A stretch of 61,805 nt of DNA from DASRJG01 sp032124015 (GTDB lineage: Bacteria > Acidobacteriota > Polarisedimenticolia > Polarisedimenticolales > DASRJG01): NCBI GenBank assembly GCA_032124015.1, contig JAQBEH010000092.1:1-61805 (forward strand), read 5' to 3'. Below, piece after piece: positions 25,056 through 34,492 of this stretch. The position numbers were made by a program, and so were the translations under genes. The notes under the pieces are model-generated. The model was not told the DNA's origin. It was given only the letters and a program-made list of their open reading frames with translations, and made no database searches. Each line of letters begins with the position of its first letter. Positions within the stretch are counted from its first letter, which is position 1.

Positions 25056-25641
25056 ATGCCCGAGACGAGCACCGGACTTGCGGTCCACATCGCGCCCAAC
25101 CTGACGCTGCTTCTTGGCGCCGCCTCGGCCCTGACCGCGGCGCTTTGCGCTCCCAAGGCTTGGCGCCCCTGGGTCGCGATGGCGTCGGCCATCGTGGCGG
25201 GACTTGCCGCGTCCCACGTCTTGTTCCGGCCGGGGCTGCCGGAGGTCCACGACCCGATCCACGTGAGGGGGCTGTGAGCCTACGCCCGCGATGTACCGCA
25301 GCTGCCTCGCGGCGCGGGGTCCGCGCGACGGCGCCTTCGCTGACGCCGGCGCGTTCACGCGCGAGCCGGGACGCGTCGTGCTCCACCCCACGGCCCAAGG
25401 TGGCGAGCTGCTGATCGTGCGGGAGCAGGACTTCCCGGGATGGGAGGCGCAGATCGACGGGGTGGCGGCGCCCATTCGGACGACGCCGACCGGGTTCGTG
25501 GCGCTCGAGTGTCCTGCCGGGAAGCACGAGGTCGTCCTGACGTACACGAGCCATACCCCGGCACGCCGGGCTGGGCTCGTGGTGAGCGTGTTGGCGCTGT
25601 GCGCGCTTCCCTTGATGTTCCGGAAGCGGAGCGGGCTCTGA
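25056..25641 (+). pseudogene. Remnant of a YfhO-type membrane protein
   Basis: Two consecutive frames look like pieces of a YfhO family protein. The first (25056-25277, 73 aa) has two hydrophobic helices and ends in a TGA where a Trp codon would continue into AYARDV. The second (25291-25641, 116 aa, other frame) carries the typical C-terminal segment REQDFPGWEAQIDG, then PAGKHEVVLTY and a final TM helix with FRKR. Full YfhO proteins have several hundred residues and many helices, so most of the gene is absent. It lies between a divergent oxidoreductase and the PD40 kinase. Confidence 0.55.
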
Positions 25642-25656
25642 TAGGCTCCGCAGGCG

Positions 25657-28239
25657 ATGACGCTCACCCCAGGAACGAAGCTCGGCCCTTACGAAATCCT
25701 CGGCCCCATCGGAGCCGGGGGCATGGGCGAGGTCTACCGTGCTCGCGACGAGAGGCTCTCGCGCGATGTCGCGATCAAAGTGCTCCCGCCGTCAGTCGTG
25801 GGCGATCCCGACCGTTTGCAGCGCTTCGAACAGGAAGCGCGCGCCGCCGGCCAGCTCAATCATCCAAACATCCTGATCGTTTATGACATCGGCACGCACG
25901 CAGGAGCGCCCTACGTCGTGGCCGAGTTGCTCGAAGGTGAGACGCTGCGCCAGAAAATGGCCGGCACCAATCTCTCGGCGCGCAAGGCGATCGACTATGC
26001 AGGACAGCTCGCCCAGGGGCTGGCCGCCGCGCACCAGAAGGGCATCGTCCACCGGGATCTCAAACCGGAGAATCTCTTCGTCACCCCCGACGGTCGATTG
26101 AAGATCCTGGATTTCGGCTTGGCGAAGCTCGTGAGCCCGGTCGGCTCGCTCCCTCCCGCGTCGCAGATGACCGAAGCGCCCACGCAGCTCGAAACCGGCG
26201 CCGGCGTCGTCATGGGCACGGTGGGATACATGTCGCCCGAGCAGGTCCGCGGGCAGGCCGCCGACCACCGATCCGACATCTTCAGCTACGGCTGCATTCT
26301 CTACGAGATGATCTCGGGCCAGCGCGCGTTTCAGGGCACATCGTCCGTCGAGACGATGAACGCGATCCTCAAGGAAGATCCTCCCGAGGTCTCGGGGACG
26401 AAACAGGATCTTCCCGTCGGTCTCGATCGCATCGTGCAGCACTGTTTGGAGAAGAGTCCCGACGAGCGGTTCCAGTCGGCGCGCGATCTCGCCTTCCAAA
26501 TCGAGGCGGTTTCGTCGCCGTCACTCACGATGACCGGGGGCAAGAAGTTCGCCGCCGCTCCGCGAGCCTTCAAGGCCCGGCCGGTGGTCGCCGCCGCGGT
26601 CGGCCTCACGGCGCTGGCCGTCGGCGTCTTCGCCGGCCGGATGACACTCCGAACTCCCGTGCCGGTGGACTACACCCAGATCACCTTCCGGCAGGGCACA
26701 GTCTCCTCCGGGCGTTTCACTCCCGACGGAGAGATGGTGGTCTACGGCGCCGCCTGGGAAGGAACTCCCACGGAGGTTTTCACCGCGCGGCCGGGCGCCC
26801 CGGAATCCCGTTCGCTCGGGCTCCCCTCCGCCGACGTCCTGTCCGTGTCGGCCTCGGGCGAGATGGCGATTCTCCTCGATGCGAAGTTCACCAACGGCTT
26901 CCAGCGCGGCGGGACGCTGGCGCGCGCGCCTTTGGCGGGTGGGGTGCCGCGCCAGGTACTCGACGACGTGCAGGACGCCGATTGGGCTCCCGACGGATCG
27001 GGGTTGGCCGTCGTGCGGGATGTGGACGGGCGTTTCCGCCTCGAGTACCCCGTCGGAAAAATTCTCTACGAGACCAATACGTGGCTGAGCTCGTCGCGGT
27101 TTTCCCGCGACGGAAAGAAGATCGGGTTCATCGACCACCCGTTGTCAGGTGATAACCGGGGTCGCATCGCCGTCGTGGATCTTGCCGGCACGATGAAACC
27201 GCTGACCGAGATCTTCAACGCAGCGGAGGGCTTGGCCTGGTCGCCGGATGGCTCGGAGATCTGGTTCACCGCCGGCAAAACGGGCAACGGCATGTCGCTC
27301 TACGCCGTCGATCTCGACGGACACCAAAGAATGGTCGCGGGCATGCCGGCCAGCCTCTCGCTCTACGACGTCGCGGCCAACGGCAGGGTTCTAGTCGCGC
27401 GCAACAGCTGGCGGCGCGGCATTCTGGCGTTGGCACCGGAGGAAAACGCCGAGCGCGACCTGTCGTGGCTCGACTGGTCGCGTCCGAGCGATCTTTCAGC
27501 CGATGGGCGGTGGTTGCTGTTCGAAGAGCAGGGCCAAGGCGGAGGCCCAACCTACTCGGTCTACCTCCGCGCGACCGACGGGTCTCCCGCCGTGAAGATC
27601 GGCGCGGGGTATTCGGTGGGGCTATCCCCGGACGGCCGTTGGGCCGCAACGGTGCCCGTCGACACGCCGGATCGCATCACGTTCGTCCCGACCGGCGCCG
27701 GCGAGGCGCGGACCGTAATGCTCAACGGCCTGTCGGTTGGCCCCGCGAGCTGGCATCCCGATGGCCGCCGGCTGCTGGTCGCTGCGGTCGAAACAGGGCA
27801 TCTGCCGCGCCTGTTCGTGGTGGATCAGGAACGTGGAGCGCCGAAACCGATTACCGATGAGGCTCCCGGGATCCATGGGGCCATCTCTCCGGACGGAAGG
27901 TGGGTCGCCGTGGCGTCCCTGTCGAGCCCCGGTAGGATCATCCCGTTCGACGGCGGTGAGGCCCGGCCGCTTCCCGGGGTCGGCGCCGGGGACTTCATTT
28001 TGCGCTGGAGCGGAGACGGGCGCGCACTTTTCGTCAAGAGCTCGACCGGGCTGCCGACGCGGATCGAACGCGTCGATGTCGCCACGGGGCAGCGAACGCT
28101 CGCCCAGGAACTCGTGCCCACGGATCGGGCCGGACTGGTCGATCTCGGGTACGAGCTGATCTCCGCCGACGGTCGCTCCTACGCTTACAGCTACCGGCGA
28201 AATACCTCCACCCTCTACGTGGGGGTCGGCCTGCGCTGA
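25657..28239 (+). CDS. Ser/Thr protein kinase with C-terminal PD40 beta-propeller
   Basis: This 860-residue membrane-anchored protein has a PknB-type kinase domain at about 1-285, with the glycine loop GAGGMGEVYRA, lysine motif VAIKVLP, catalytic loop HRDLKPEN and DFGLAK, so it should be active. A TM helix follows at about 308-328 (AAAVGLTALAVGVFAG). The remainder is a predicted extracytoplasmic propeller with blades such as GRFTPDGEMVVYGA and SPDGRWVAVASLS. This architecture is common in Acidobacteriota. The propeller may sense a ligand or surface protein; substrates are unknown. Confidence 0.9.
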   Translation: MTLTPGTKLGPYEILGPIGAGGMGEVYRARDERLSRDVAIKVLPPSVVGDPDRLQRFEQEARAAGQLNHPNILIVYDIGTHAGAPYVVAELLEGETLRQKMAGTNLSARKAIDYAGQLAQGLAAAHQKGIVHRDLKPENLFVTPDGRLKILDFGLAKLVSPVGSLPPASQMTEAPTQLETGAGVVMGTVGYMSPEQVRGQAADHRSDIFSYGCILYEMISGQRAFQGTSSVETMNAILKEDPPEVSGTKQDLPVGLDRIVQHCLEKSPDERFQSARDLAFQIEAVSSPSLTMTGGKKFAAAPRAFKARPVVAAAVGLTALAVGVFAGRMTLRTPVPVDYTQITFRQGTVSSGRFTPDGEMVVYGAAWEGTPTEVFTARPGAPESRSLGLPSADVLSVSASGEMAILLDAKFTNGFQRGGTLARAPLAGGVPRQVLDDVQDADWAPDGSGLAVVRDVDGRFRLEYPVGKILYETNTWLSSSRFSRDGKKIGFIDHPLSGDNRGRIAVVDLAGTMKPLTEIFNAAEGLAWSPDGSEIWFTAGKTGNGMSLYAVDLDGHQRMVAGMPASLSLYDVAANGRVLVARNSWRRGILALAPEENAERDLSWLDWSRPSDLSADGRWLLFEEQGQGGGPTYSVYLRATDGSPAVKIGAGYSVGLSPDGRWAATVPVDTPDRITFVPTGAGEARTVMLNGLSVGPASWHPDGRRLLVAAVETGHLPRLFVVDQERGAPKPITDEAPGIHGAISPDGRWVAVASLSSPGRIIPFDGGEARPLPGVGAGDFILRWSGDGRALFVKSSTGLPTRIERVDVATGQRTLAQELVPTDRAGLVDLGYELISADGRSYAYSYRRNTSTLYVGVGLR

Positions 28240-28258
28240 CGCCGTCGCAATCCTCGCG

Positions 28259-29074
28259 TCACCGCTTGACGGCGATGATGTTGGCCATCGGCGGCGAGAC
28301 GAAAAACGAGTTCGGATCGGCGGTGTGCGCTTTCCAGTCTTGGACGAGCACGTCATGCTCCGCTCGCGTAAGCCGTCCCTCTTCGACAAGCCTCGGTCCG
28401 TAGATCTCGATGAAGATCGTCGGCCAGGTCCACAGCTGGGAGCCCGGGCGCGCGACACGATGGAGCGGGGAAATCTCGACGGGCGTCAAGCCGTGCTTCG
28501 CCAGCAACCCCGGAAGGCGCAGTCCGATCTCGGTATCGCCGCCATGGCCTCTCCACGCCTCGGCCACGACGGTGATGAACCGCTGGAACGGCTCGCTCGG
28601 CGGCGCCAGCAAGATCCCCTCGTAATGAATGTAATCCTGAATGGCGAACACGCCGCCGGGCTTGAGCGCGTGCGCGACGCCGGCAATCACGGCCTCGGGA
28701 TCGCTCACGAAACACAACACCCAACGCTGATAGGCGGCGTCGATGCTCTCCTTTTCGAGCTCGAGCTTCTGAACGTCCCCCACCCGGGCGTCGATCGTGG
28801 TATCGCCCAAGAGCTCTTGCCTGCGCTTGAGATGCTCGATGAACAAGGCGGACTGGTCGATGGCAACGACCTTTCCGCTCGACGTGACGATCCCGGCTAG
28901 GTCGGCGCTGGTGTACCCCGGCCCGCACCCGAGATCGAGCACGGTTTGGCCGGCTCTTATGTTCGCTCGCTCCCAGAGCGCGATCGCGGAAGCCGCCCAG
29001 AGCCTGTGCTGCACTCCAAGGCGAACGATCTCGGCGGCGTTAGTGCCCAAGGCATACTCTCGCTCGTCGGTCAT
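28259..29074 (-). CDS. Class I SAM-dependent methyltransferase
   Basis: This 271-residue Rossmann-fold methyltransferase has motif I VLDLGCGPGYTSADLA and the acidic motif II AIDQSA, followed by RVGDVQKLELEKESID. The C-terminal half has no recognised substrate domain. The ATG at 29074 overlaps the glgC stop as ATGA, so the two are translationally coupled; the longer frame lies within glgC. Whether its substrate is linked to glycogen metabolism cannot be told from sequence. Confidence 0.85.
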   Translation of the reverse strand: MTDEREYALGTNAAEIVRLGVQHRLWAASAIALWERANIRAGQTVLDLGCGPGYTSADLAGIVTSSGKVVAIDQSALFIEHLKRRQELLGDTTIDARVGDVQKLELEKESIDAAYQRWVLCFVSDPEAVIAGVAHALKPGGVFAIQDYIHYEGILLAPPSEPFQRFITVVAEAWRGHGGDTEIGLRLPGLLAKHGLTPVEISPLHRVARPGSQLWTWPTIFIEIYGPRLVEEGRLTRAEHDVLVQDWKAHTADPNSFFVSPPMANIIAVKR

Positions 29075-30348
29075 ATGACGGTCCCATCCGGAATCACCGC
29101 GTTTTTCGTCACCACTACGATCCCCTCGCGGATGGCCCATCCCGGCCCATCGGCTTGGTCCACACCGCCCTTGTTCGTGATCCGGACGTTCCGCCCGATG
29201 CGCGCGTTCTTGTCGACGATCGCGCCTTCGATGAGCGATCCCTCCCCGATGCCCAGCGGCGGCGCGCCCTCCTGTCCCGCGGGCGGGTAGGGATCGACCC
29301 CCATCACGAGAGAGCGCCGCACGGTCGCTCGCGTCATCGTCGTCCGTACGCCGATGATCGAACTCTCGACGGTGCACTCCTCGAGCATCGACCCTTCGGA
29401 GACGATCGAGCGGTTGATGCGAACGGCGTTCAGGCTGCTCCCGGGAAGGTACCGCGGGTGCGTGTAAAACGGCCATTCGGGATCGTTGAAGTGAAACGGC
29501 GGATCGACTTTGACGAGGTCCATGTGGGCGTCGTAGAAGGTCCGGATCGTGCCGATGTCGCGCCAGTACCCTTCGAAGAGAAACGAATGGACCGTTCCCG
29601 TGGCGACGGCGTGCGGCAGGACGTGGCGGCCGAAATCGTGGTCCCGGCCGCTCTCCAAGCACGCGCGAAGGAAGCTCTTCTTGAAGAGGTAGATCCCCAT
29701 CGATGCGAGGTAGGGGCGGTCGGCTGATACGCCGAAGCGTGCCAAAAGCCCTGGGTCCGCCTGCATGCCGGCGCGCGCTTCCGCGTCCTTGGGCTTTTCG
29801 CGGAACTCGACGATGCGGCCGGTGGGGTCAACGCGGATCGCGCCGAACTCGCTGATCTCGCTCTCGGCGCACGGGAGCGCCGCCACGGTGACGTCGGCCC
29901 CGGCTTCGACGTGCTCACGGAGCAGGCGGCGGTAGTCCATCCGGTACATGTGGTCGCCGGAGAGGATCAGCACCAGCTCGCCGCGCGATTCCAGGATGAT
30001 GTCGAGGTTCTGGCGCACGGCGTCTGCCGTTCCTTGGAACCACGCCTCGCCGCGCGGCGTCTGCTGCGCGGCCAGAAGCTGCACGAAGCCGCGCGAGAAC
30101 GGATCGAACTTGTAGGTCCGCACGAGGTGGCGATGCAGAGACACCGAGTTGAATTGCGTCAGCACGAACATCCGCTTCATCCCCGAGTGGATGCAGTTGC
30201 TGATCGGGATGTCGATGAGACGGTACTTTCCGGCGATCGGCACCGCCGGCTTCGCACGCTCACGCGTCAGCGGATCGAGGCGATTCCCCCGTCCTCCGCC
30301 GAGAATGACGGTGATGACGTCTTGCTCAAGCCCGTAGAGCTCGGCCAT
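29071..30348 (-). CDS. glgC: Glucose-1-phosphate adenylyltransferase
   Basis: GlgC makes ADP-glucose for glycogen synthesis. The 425-residue protein has the nucleotide-binding loop ILGGGRGNRLDPLT, followed by RAKPAVPIAGKYRLIDI, the catalytic segment LSGDHMYRMDY and FREKPKD. The C-terminal left-handed beta-helix (EGSMLEECTVESSIIG) would hold allosteric sites. The ATG at 30348 is preferred over the GTG at 30354 because GAGGAG then has 5-nt spacing. No glgA or glgB is in the window. Confidence 0.93.
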   Translation of the reverse strand: MAELYGLEQDVITVILGGGRGNRLDPLTRERAKPAVPIAGKYRLIDIPISNCIHSGMKRMFVLTQFNSVSLHRHLVRTYKFDPFSRGFVQLLAAQQTPRGEAWFQGTADAVRQNLDIILESRGELVLILSGDHMYRMDYRRLLREHVEAGADVTVAALPCAESEISEFGAIRVDPTGRIVEFREKPKDAEARAGMQADPGLLARFGVSADRPYLASMGIYLFKKSFLRACLESGRDHDFGRHVLPHAVATGTVHSFLFEGYWRDIGTIRTFYDAHMDLVKVDPPFHFNDPEWPFYTHPRYLPGSSLNAVRINRSIVSEGSMLEECTVESSIIGVRTTMTRATVRRSLVMGVDPYPPAGQEGAPPLGIGEGSLIEGAIVDKNARIGRNVRITNKGGVDQADGPGWAIREGIVVVTKNAVIPDGTVI

Positions 30349-30376
30349 CGGCACTCCTCGATCGCCCCGTCTGCGA

Positions 30377-30985
30377 CTAGATCCGATACGCCCCGGTCGT
30401 CATGCGCCGCCAGCACGACGCGCAGTACTTCTCCGGTTTCATGTCGATGTCGGGAAGCGACGTCGTCGTGAACAGCGCGCACGCCCGGTCGGTGCATTCG
30501 GGGAGGCCGCGCGCACGCCCCAGCACGTAGAGCGCAAGCTTGACCAGGCGCGTCCGCGCTTTCACCGGATCGGCTTTGCGCCTGTAGAACGGTTCGCGCA
30601 ACCGCCGCACCGAGATCACCGCGACGTGCGAAGCCGTGTCGATGTCGCCGAACACGCCGTCGGTCTGCGGCTTGTAGAGATCGACGTCGGTCACGAAGAC
30701 CGCCGCGTCCGCGGTCGCGGCCGCCGGAGTGCCGGTCGGATCGGGCGCCGCCACGGTCCCCACGATCTTCGCGACCGGCAGACGTGGGAGCTGGCCTCGG
30801 AGCTCGGCGAGAAACGGCCCGGCCACGTGCTGGCCTCGCGCGGGATCGTCCCCCGCCTTGGGGACGGGCGTGACTTGCCGCAAGGTCACGGCCTTGTTGA
30901 GGATTCTCGCTAAGCGAACAGCTGCCGCCTCGACCTCCGAGGGGTCCATCTTGCCGACGGGAACGATGGTGATGCGAAGGTCCAT
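30377..30985 (-). CDS. Archaemetzincin-like protein with degenerate catalytic site
   Basis: This 202-residue protein aligns with archaemetzincin metalloproteases, whose signature is HExxHxxGxxH plus four structural cysteines. The four cysteines are kept: C164 and C169, then C188 and C191 (EKYCASC). The catalytic segment HELGH reads YVLGR (153-157) and the third His is Glu163, so all three catalytic zinc ligands and the general base are lost. It is therefore a pseudoenzyme or a structural zinc protein. The promoter TTGCGT-18-TAGAGT lies 9 nt before the ATG. It is divergent from the AMP-ligase fusion. Confidence 0.78.
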   Translation of the reverse strand: MDLRITIVPVGKMDPSEVEAAAVRLARILNKAVTLRQVTPVPKAGDDPARGQHVAGPFLAELRGQLPRLPVAKIVGTVAAPDPTGTPAAATADAAVFVTDVDLYKPQTDGVFGDIDTASHVAVISVRRLREPFYRRKADPVKARTRLVKLALYVLGRARGLPECTDRACALFTTTSLPDIDMKPEKYCASCWRRMTTGAYRI

Positions 30986-30994
30986 GAACGGAAG

Positions 30995-31035
30995 ACTCTA
31001 CGCGGTTACCATCGCCCAACGCAATCGGCGATAAT
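30995..31035. promoter_or_regulatory. Interleaved divergent promoters (archaemetzincin-like and AMP-ligase fusion)
   Basis: Plus strand: TTACCA (31006-31011) and GATAAT (31030-31035), 18-bp spacer, ending 7 nt before the ATG at 31043. Minus strand: TTGCGT (31019-31024) and TAGAGT (30995-31000), 18-bp spacer, ending 9 nt before the ATG at 30985. Each -35 lies inside the other promoter, so the two should compete for RNA polymerase. Confidence 0.5.
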
Positions 31036-31042
31036 CGGGCGG

Positions 31043-34000
31043 ATGGACACTCCCCCTCACGCCCCAAGCGACCGCCACGGCCGCCTTCTCGCCGGAATCG
31101 AGACCGCCCGGTCGCGCCCGTCGTCCGAAGCGGTCGCCACGTTGGGCGCCGCGCTCGACACCGCGGCCCGCGAACCGGACGGGGAAAAAGCCGAGAGCCT
31201 CGACCGCGCGATTCTCAGCGTGCTCATCGATGCGCCGCAGCGCGACCGGATCCTCGAGGCGCTCGACCTCGAGTCCTTGGCGGAGCTCGCCGCGCGGATT
31301 GTGAAGCGGCCGGCGCGGGAGGAGGCCTGGGATCTTCTGGACCTCCTCCGCCGCCCGGTGGTCTTGCGCCGCATCGACGCCGCGGGAGCGGTCGACGCGT
31401 GGGCCGATCGCATCGTCAAACTCATCGACGCGTCACATCTCACGATGGCGATTCTGCTGCGCCGCCGCGCCGAAGAGTACGGGGCCAAGATCCTCTTCGA
31501 GATTCCGACGCCGGGACGCGCCCGGAGCGTGACGTGGCGCCAAACGGCGGCTCGGGTCGATGCGCTCGCGCGCGGCCTCATTGCGGTAGCACCCGCCGGT
31601 GCGCAACGCGTCGCAATCATCTCCGAGAACCGGTTCAAGATGGCGATCTGCGATCTCGCGTGCCACGCGGCGGGCCTCGTTTCGGTGATGATCCCCGCGC
31701 AGGCCACCGACGACGACGTCGCGTTCATGCTGCGGCAGTCGGGGGCCGGCCTGGCGATCGCGGGCTCGCGCGAGGCCCTCGCAACCCTGAGGCGCGTGAC
31801 CGAGGGCCATTCGCAACCCACGACGCTCGTCGCGATGGACTCGGGGCTTTCGGGCGGCGGCGTGCTCGCCCTGGACGAGATCGTCGCGCGCGCGGGAGAG
31901 ACGCCGGTCGCGGAACTCGAACGCCGGCAACTCGCGGTGCGCAGTGACGACCTCGCGACGATCATGTACACGTCAGGGACGACCGGGACGCCGAAGGGCA
32001 TCTGCTTTTCCCACCGCAACATCGTGTTCAAGCGCTTCGCCCGCGCGTTGTCCCTTCCCGCCATCGGCGAGGACGACGTCTTCCTCTGCTACCTGCCCCT
32101 CTTCCACACGTTCGGCCGCTATCTCGAGATGTACGGCTGCATCTTCTGGGGAGCGACCTACGTCTTCCTCGAGAGTCCCTCGATCGAGGCCCTCGTTTCG
32201 GGGATGCGACGCTTCCAGCCGACGGTGTTCATCAGCGTCCCGAAGAAGTGGATTCAGCTCCACGAGGAAATCGCGCGCGCCGCCGACCCCGACCGGGCGA
32301 GCGACGAAGAAATCGGATCCGCCGTGGCCCGCGCGACGGGAGGGCGACTGCGCTTCGGCCTATCGGCGGCCGGGCGCCTCGATGCCGAGATCTTCCGTTT
32401 CTTCCAGGCCAACGGCGTCGAGTTGATGAGCGGCTTCGGGATGACGGAGGCCACCGGCGGCATCACGATGACCCGTCCCGGCCGCTACAAGGACGACTCG
32501 CTCGGGCCCGCGCTCCCGGGGATCGAAATGCGCGTCAATGATGATGGCGAACTGGCCGTGCGCGGGCCGTACGTGATGATCGGACACGTCGAAACCCCCG
32601 AGGGGGAGCGCACGCTCGACGCGGACGGTTGGTTCGGGACGGGCGATCTCGTGGAGCTCGATGCCGACGGCCACATCCGTCTCGTCGACCGGAAGAAGGA
32701 GATCTACAAGAACGTCAAGGGCGAGACCATCGCGCCCGCCCGGATCGAGTCTTTCTTCAAAGACTTCGCCTCGGTGGGCCGCGTCTTCCTCGTCGGGGAT
32801 CACCGCGAATACAACACCGCGCTCATCTGGCCGAACCCCGAGGTGCCCCACCTCGATTTCGCCGCAATGTCCGCCGACGAGCGGAAGTCGCACTTCCGAT
32901 CGATCGTCTCTTCGGTCAACGCGTTTCTCGCTCCCTACGAGCGGATCGTCGATTTCGCGCTTCTCGACCGCGACCTTGCGGCCGACAAGGGCGAGCTGAC
33001 ACCCAAGGGTACGCCCCGCCGCCAGGTGGTCACCTCGCACTTCGCCGAGACCATCCGCCTCCTCTACAGGCGCGCGCAGCTCAAAGTCGGCGGCCTCGAG
33101 ATCGTCTTCCCGAACTGGCTCTTCCAGGCGCTCGGCCTGACGGCGCAGGACCTGCGCCTCGAAGCGGAGCGCATCGCCCTGCCGACCCGGGGGACGGCTC
33201 TGACCGTGAGGCGGCTGCAAAGCGGCGTCGCGCTCGTCGGCTCTGCGGTGTATCGCCACCCGCCGAAAGAGCCCGTGCGCCTGGGCGTGCTCCTCACCAC
33301 CCCGCGGCTGTGGCTCGCCAACGAAGAGCTCGTCGATTTCGCGCCGCTCGACGTGCACCTGCGCGAACGCCCCGGACGCGCCGGCGAGACGATCGAGCGC
33401 AAGGGCCGAACGGCGCCTGGGATCGCGACCGACGCGTTGAAGGACGCAACGCAGCGCGCGCTGACGGTGCGCGACCTCGACCTCATCGATCTGCACCGCG
33501 CCGGCTTGCTGCTCGAATCATCGGACGAGGACGGCGCGCTCGACGCCGTGCGCCTGCTCGAGCGCGTCGTCGTCGAAGAGGAAGGACCGATCACAGATTC
33601 GGCGCGGGAGCTCTTGCGGCGCGCCGCGGATTCGCCGTTTCTCGCCGTGAGACGGCGCGCGTTCACGGTGCTCGTCCCGGTCGAGCGCGAGAGCCGCGTG
33701 CTTCAAACGCTGCAACGGTTCTTGGCTTCGCCCGGCGTGCTGCTCGACGGGGACACGCGGGAGGCGCTGTGCGAGCGGACACTCACCGAGGCGCGCCTCC
33801 AAGCCTTCGTCGATGAGGCGAGCGCGGCGGGGCGCGCGACCGAGGGCGGGCGCGCGCTCGATCGTCGCGCGGCGGCTCTGTTGAGATTCCTCGCGGCGTA
33901 CGGCGCGTCGCACCCAACGCGCTACCGGCCGCTGCGCGCGTTTTTCGTGCGAACGATGCTGTTTTCCGGCCGCGAGTCGATCCGTCAGGAGGCCTGGCGC

Positions 34001-34492
34001 GCCCTCGACGATCTCGTCGGCGGCTTCAGGCGGTGGTTGGGCGCCACGGCCCGAATCGCGGTCGATCCTGAAAGCGGACAGGAGTACGGGTGGGAGGATG
34101 TGGTTGCGTTCGATGAGGCGGTACCCCCGAGGGACCGCGAGCGAATCGTGGACGCGCTTCGCAGCACGGCGATGCTCCGTGAGGCGGTCTTCCTGTTCTC
34201 GGGCGGCGCGGTTCCGCACTTGGGCGACATCCCCCCCGGGGGGTATCTGGATCCGTCCCCTGGGCGCGCGCCACGACAAGGCCGTCCATCGCATCACCGT
34301 GCAGACTCGATTCCAGGGCTCCTACGACCTCGCGGTCAACGTGAATCAAGTGCGCACGCCGGATCAGGTCCGCGAGGAAATTCGGTGGCTCACGCTCTGC
34401 GGCGAGCCTGGCGCCCACGATCCGTTGGTCGAGGATTTCGGCGGCTACTGGCCCCAGCAGGACCTCTGGACCGAGGAGTTCATCCCGGGTGA
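31043..34492 (+). CDS. AMP-dependent synthetase/ligase fusion, N-terminal part (frameshifted near 34231-34243)
   Basis: The frame has a helical N-terminal segment (1-125), then an ANL ligase domain (about 130-640) with YTSGTTGTPKGI, the catalytic motif GFGMTEATGG, WFGTGDLVELD and DRKKEIYK. Such domains activate carboxylates as acyl-AMP or acyl-CoA, often long-chain fatty acids. A long helical region follows. Sense coding runs to DIPPGG at about 34240; the last 80 or so residues of this frame are arginine- and proline-rich shadow translation. The natural sequence continues in the next frame. A leaderless promoter lies upstream. Domain assignments are clear; the role of the fusion is unknown. 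Confidence 0.85.
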   Translation: MDTPPHAPSDRHGRLLAGIETARSRPSSEAVATLGAALDTAAREPDGEKAESLDRAILSVLIDAPQRDRILEALDLESLAELAARIVKRPAREEAWDLLDLLRRPVVLRRIDAAGAVDAWADRIVKLIDASHLTMAILLRRRAEEYGAKILFEIPTPGRARSVTWRQTAARVDALARGLIAVAPAGAQRVAIISENRFKMAICDLACHAAGLVSVMIPAQATDDDVAFMLRQSGAGLAIAGSREALATLRRVTEGHSQPTTLVAMDSGLSGGGVLALDEIVARAGETPVAELERRQLAVRSDDLATIMYTSGTTGTPKGICFSHRNIVFKRFARALSLPAIGEDDVFLCYLPLFHTFGRYLEMYGCIFWGATYVFLESPSIEALVSGMRRFQPTVFISVPKKWIQLHEEIARAADPDRASDEEIGSAVARATGGRLRFGLSAAGRLDAEIFRFFQANGVELMSGFGMTEATGGITMTRPGRYKDDSLGPALPGIEMRVNDDGELAVRGPYVMIGHVETPEGERTLDADGWFGTGDLVELDADGHIRLVDRKKEIYKNVKGETIAPARIESFFKDFASVGRVFLVGDHREYNTALIWPNPEVPHLDFAAMSADERKSHFRSIVSSVNAFLAPYERIVDFALLDRDLAADKGELTPKGTPRRQVVTSHFAETIRLLYRRAQLKVGGLEIVFPNWLFQALGLTAQDLRLEAERIALPTRGTALTVRRLQSGVALVGSAVYRHPPKEPVRLGVLLTTPRLWLANEELVDFAPLDVHLRERPGRAGETIERKGRTAPGIATDALKDATQRALTVRDLDLIDLHRAGLLLESSDEDGALDAVRLLERVVVEEEGPITDSARELLRRAADSPFLAVRRRAFTVLVPVERESRVLQTLQRFLASPGVLLDGDTREALCERTLTEARLQAFVDEASAAGRATEGGRALDRRAAALLRFLAAYGASHPTRYRPLRAFFVRTMLFSGRESIRQEAWRALDDLVGGFRRWLGATARIAVDPESGQEYGWEDVVAFDEAVPPRDRERIVDALRSTAMLREAVFLFSGGAVPHLGDIPPGGYLDPSPGRAPRQGRPSHHRADSIPGLLRPRGQRESSAHAGSGPRGNSVAHALRRAWRPRSVGRGFRRLLAPAGPLDRGVHPG

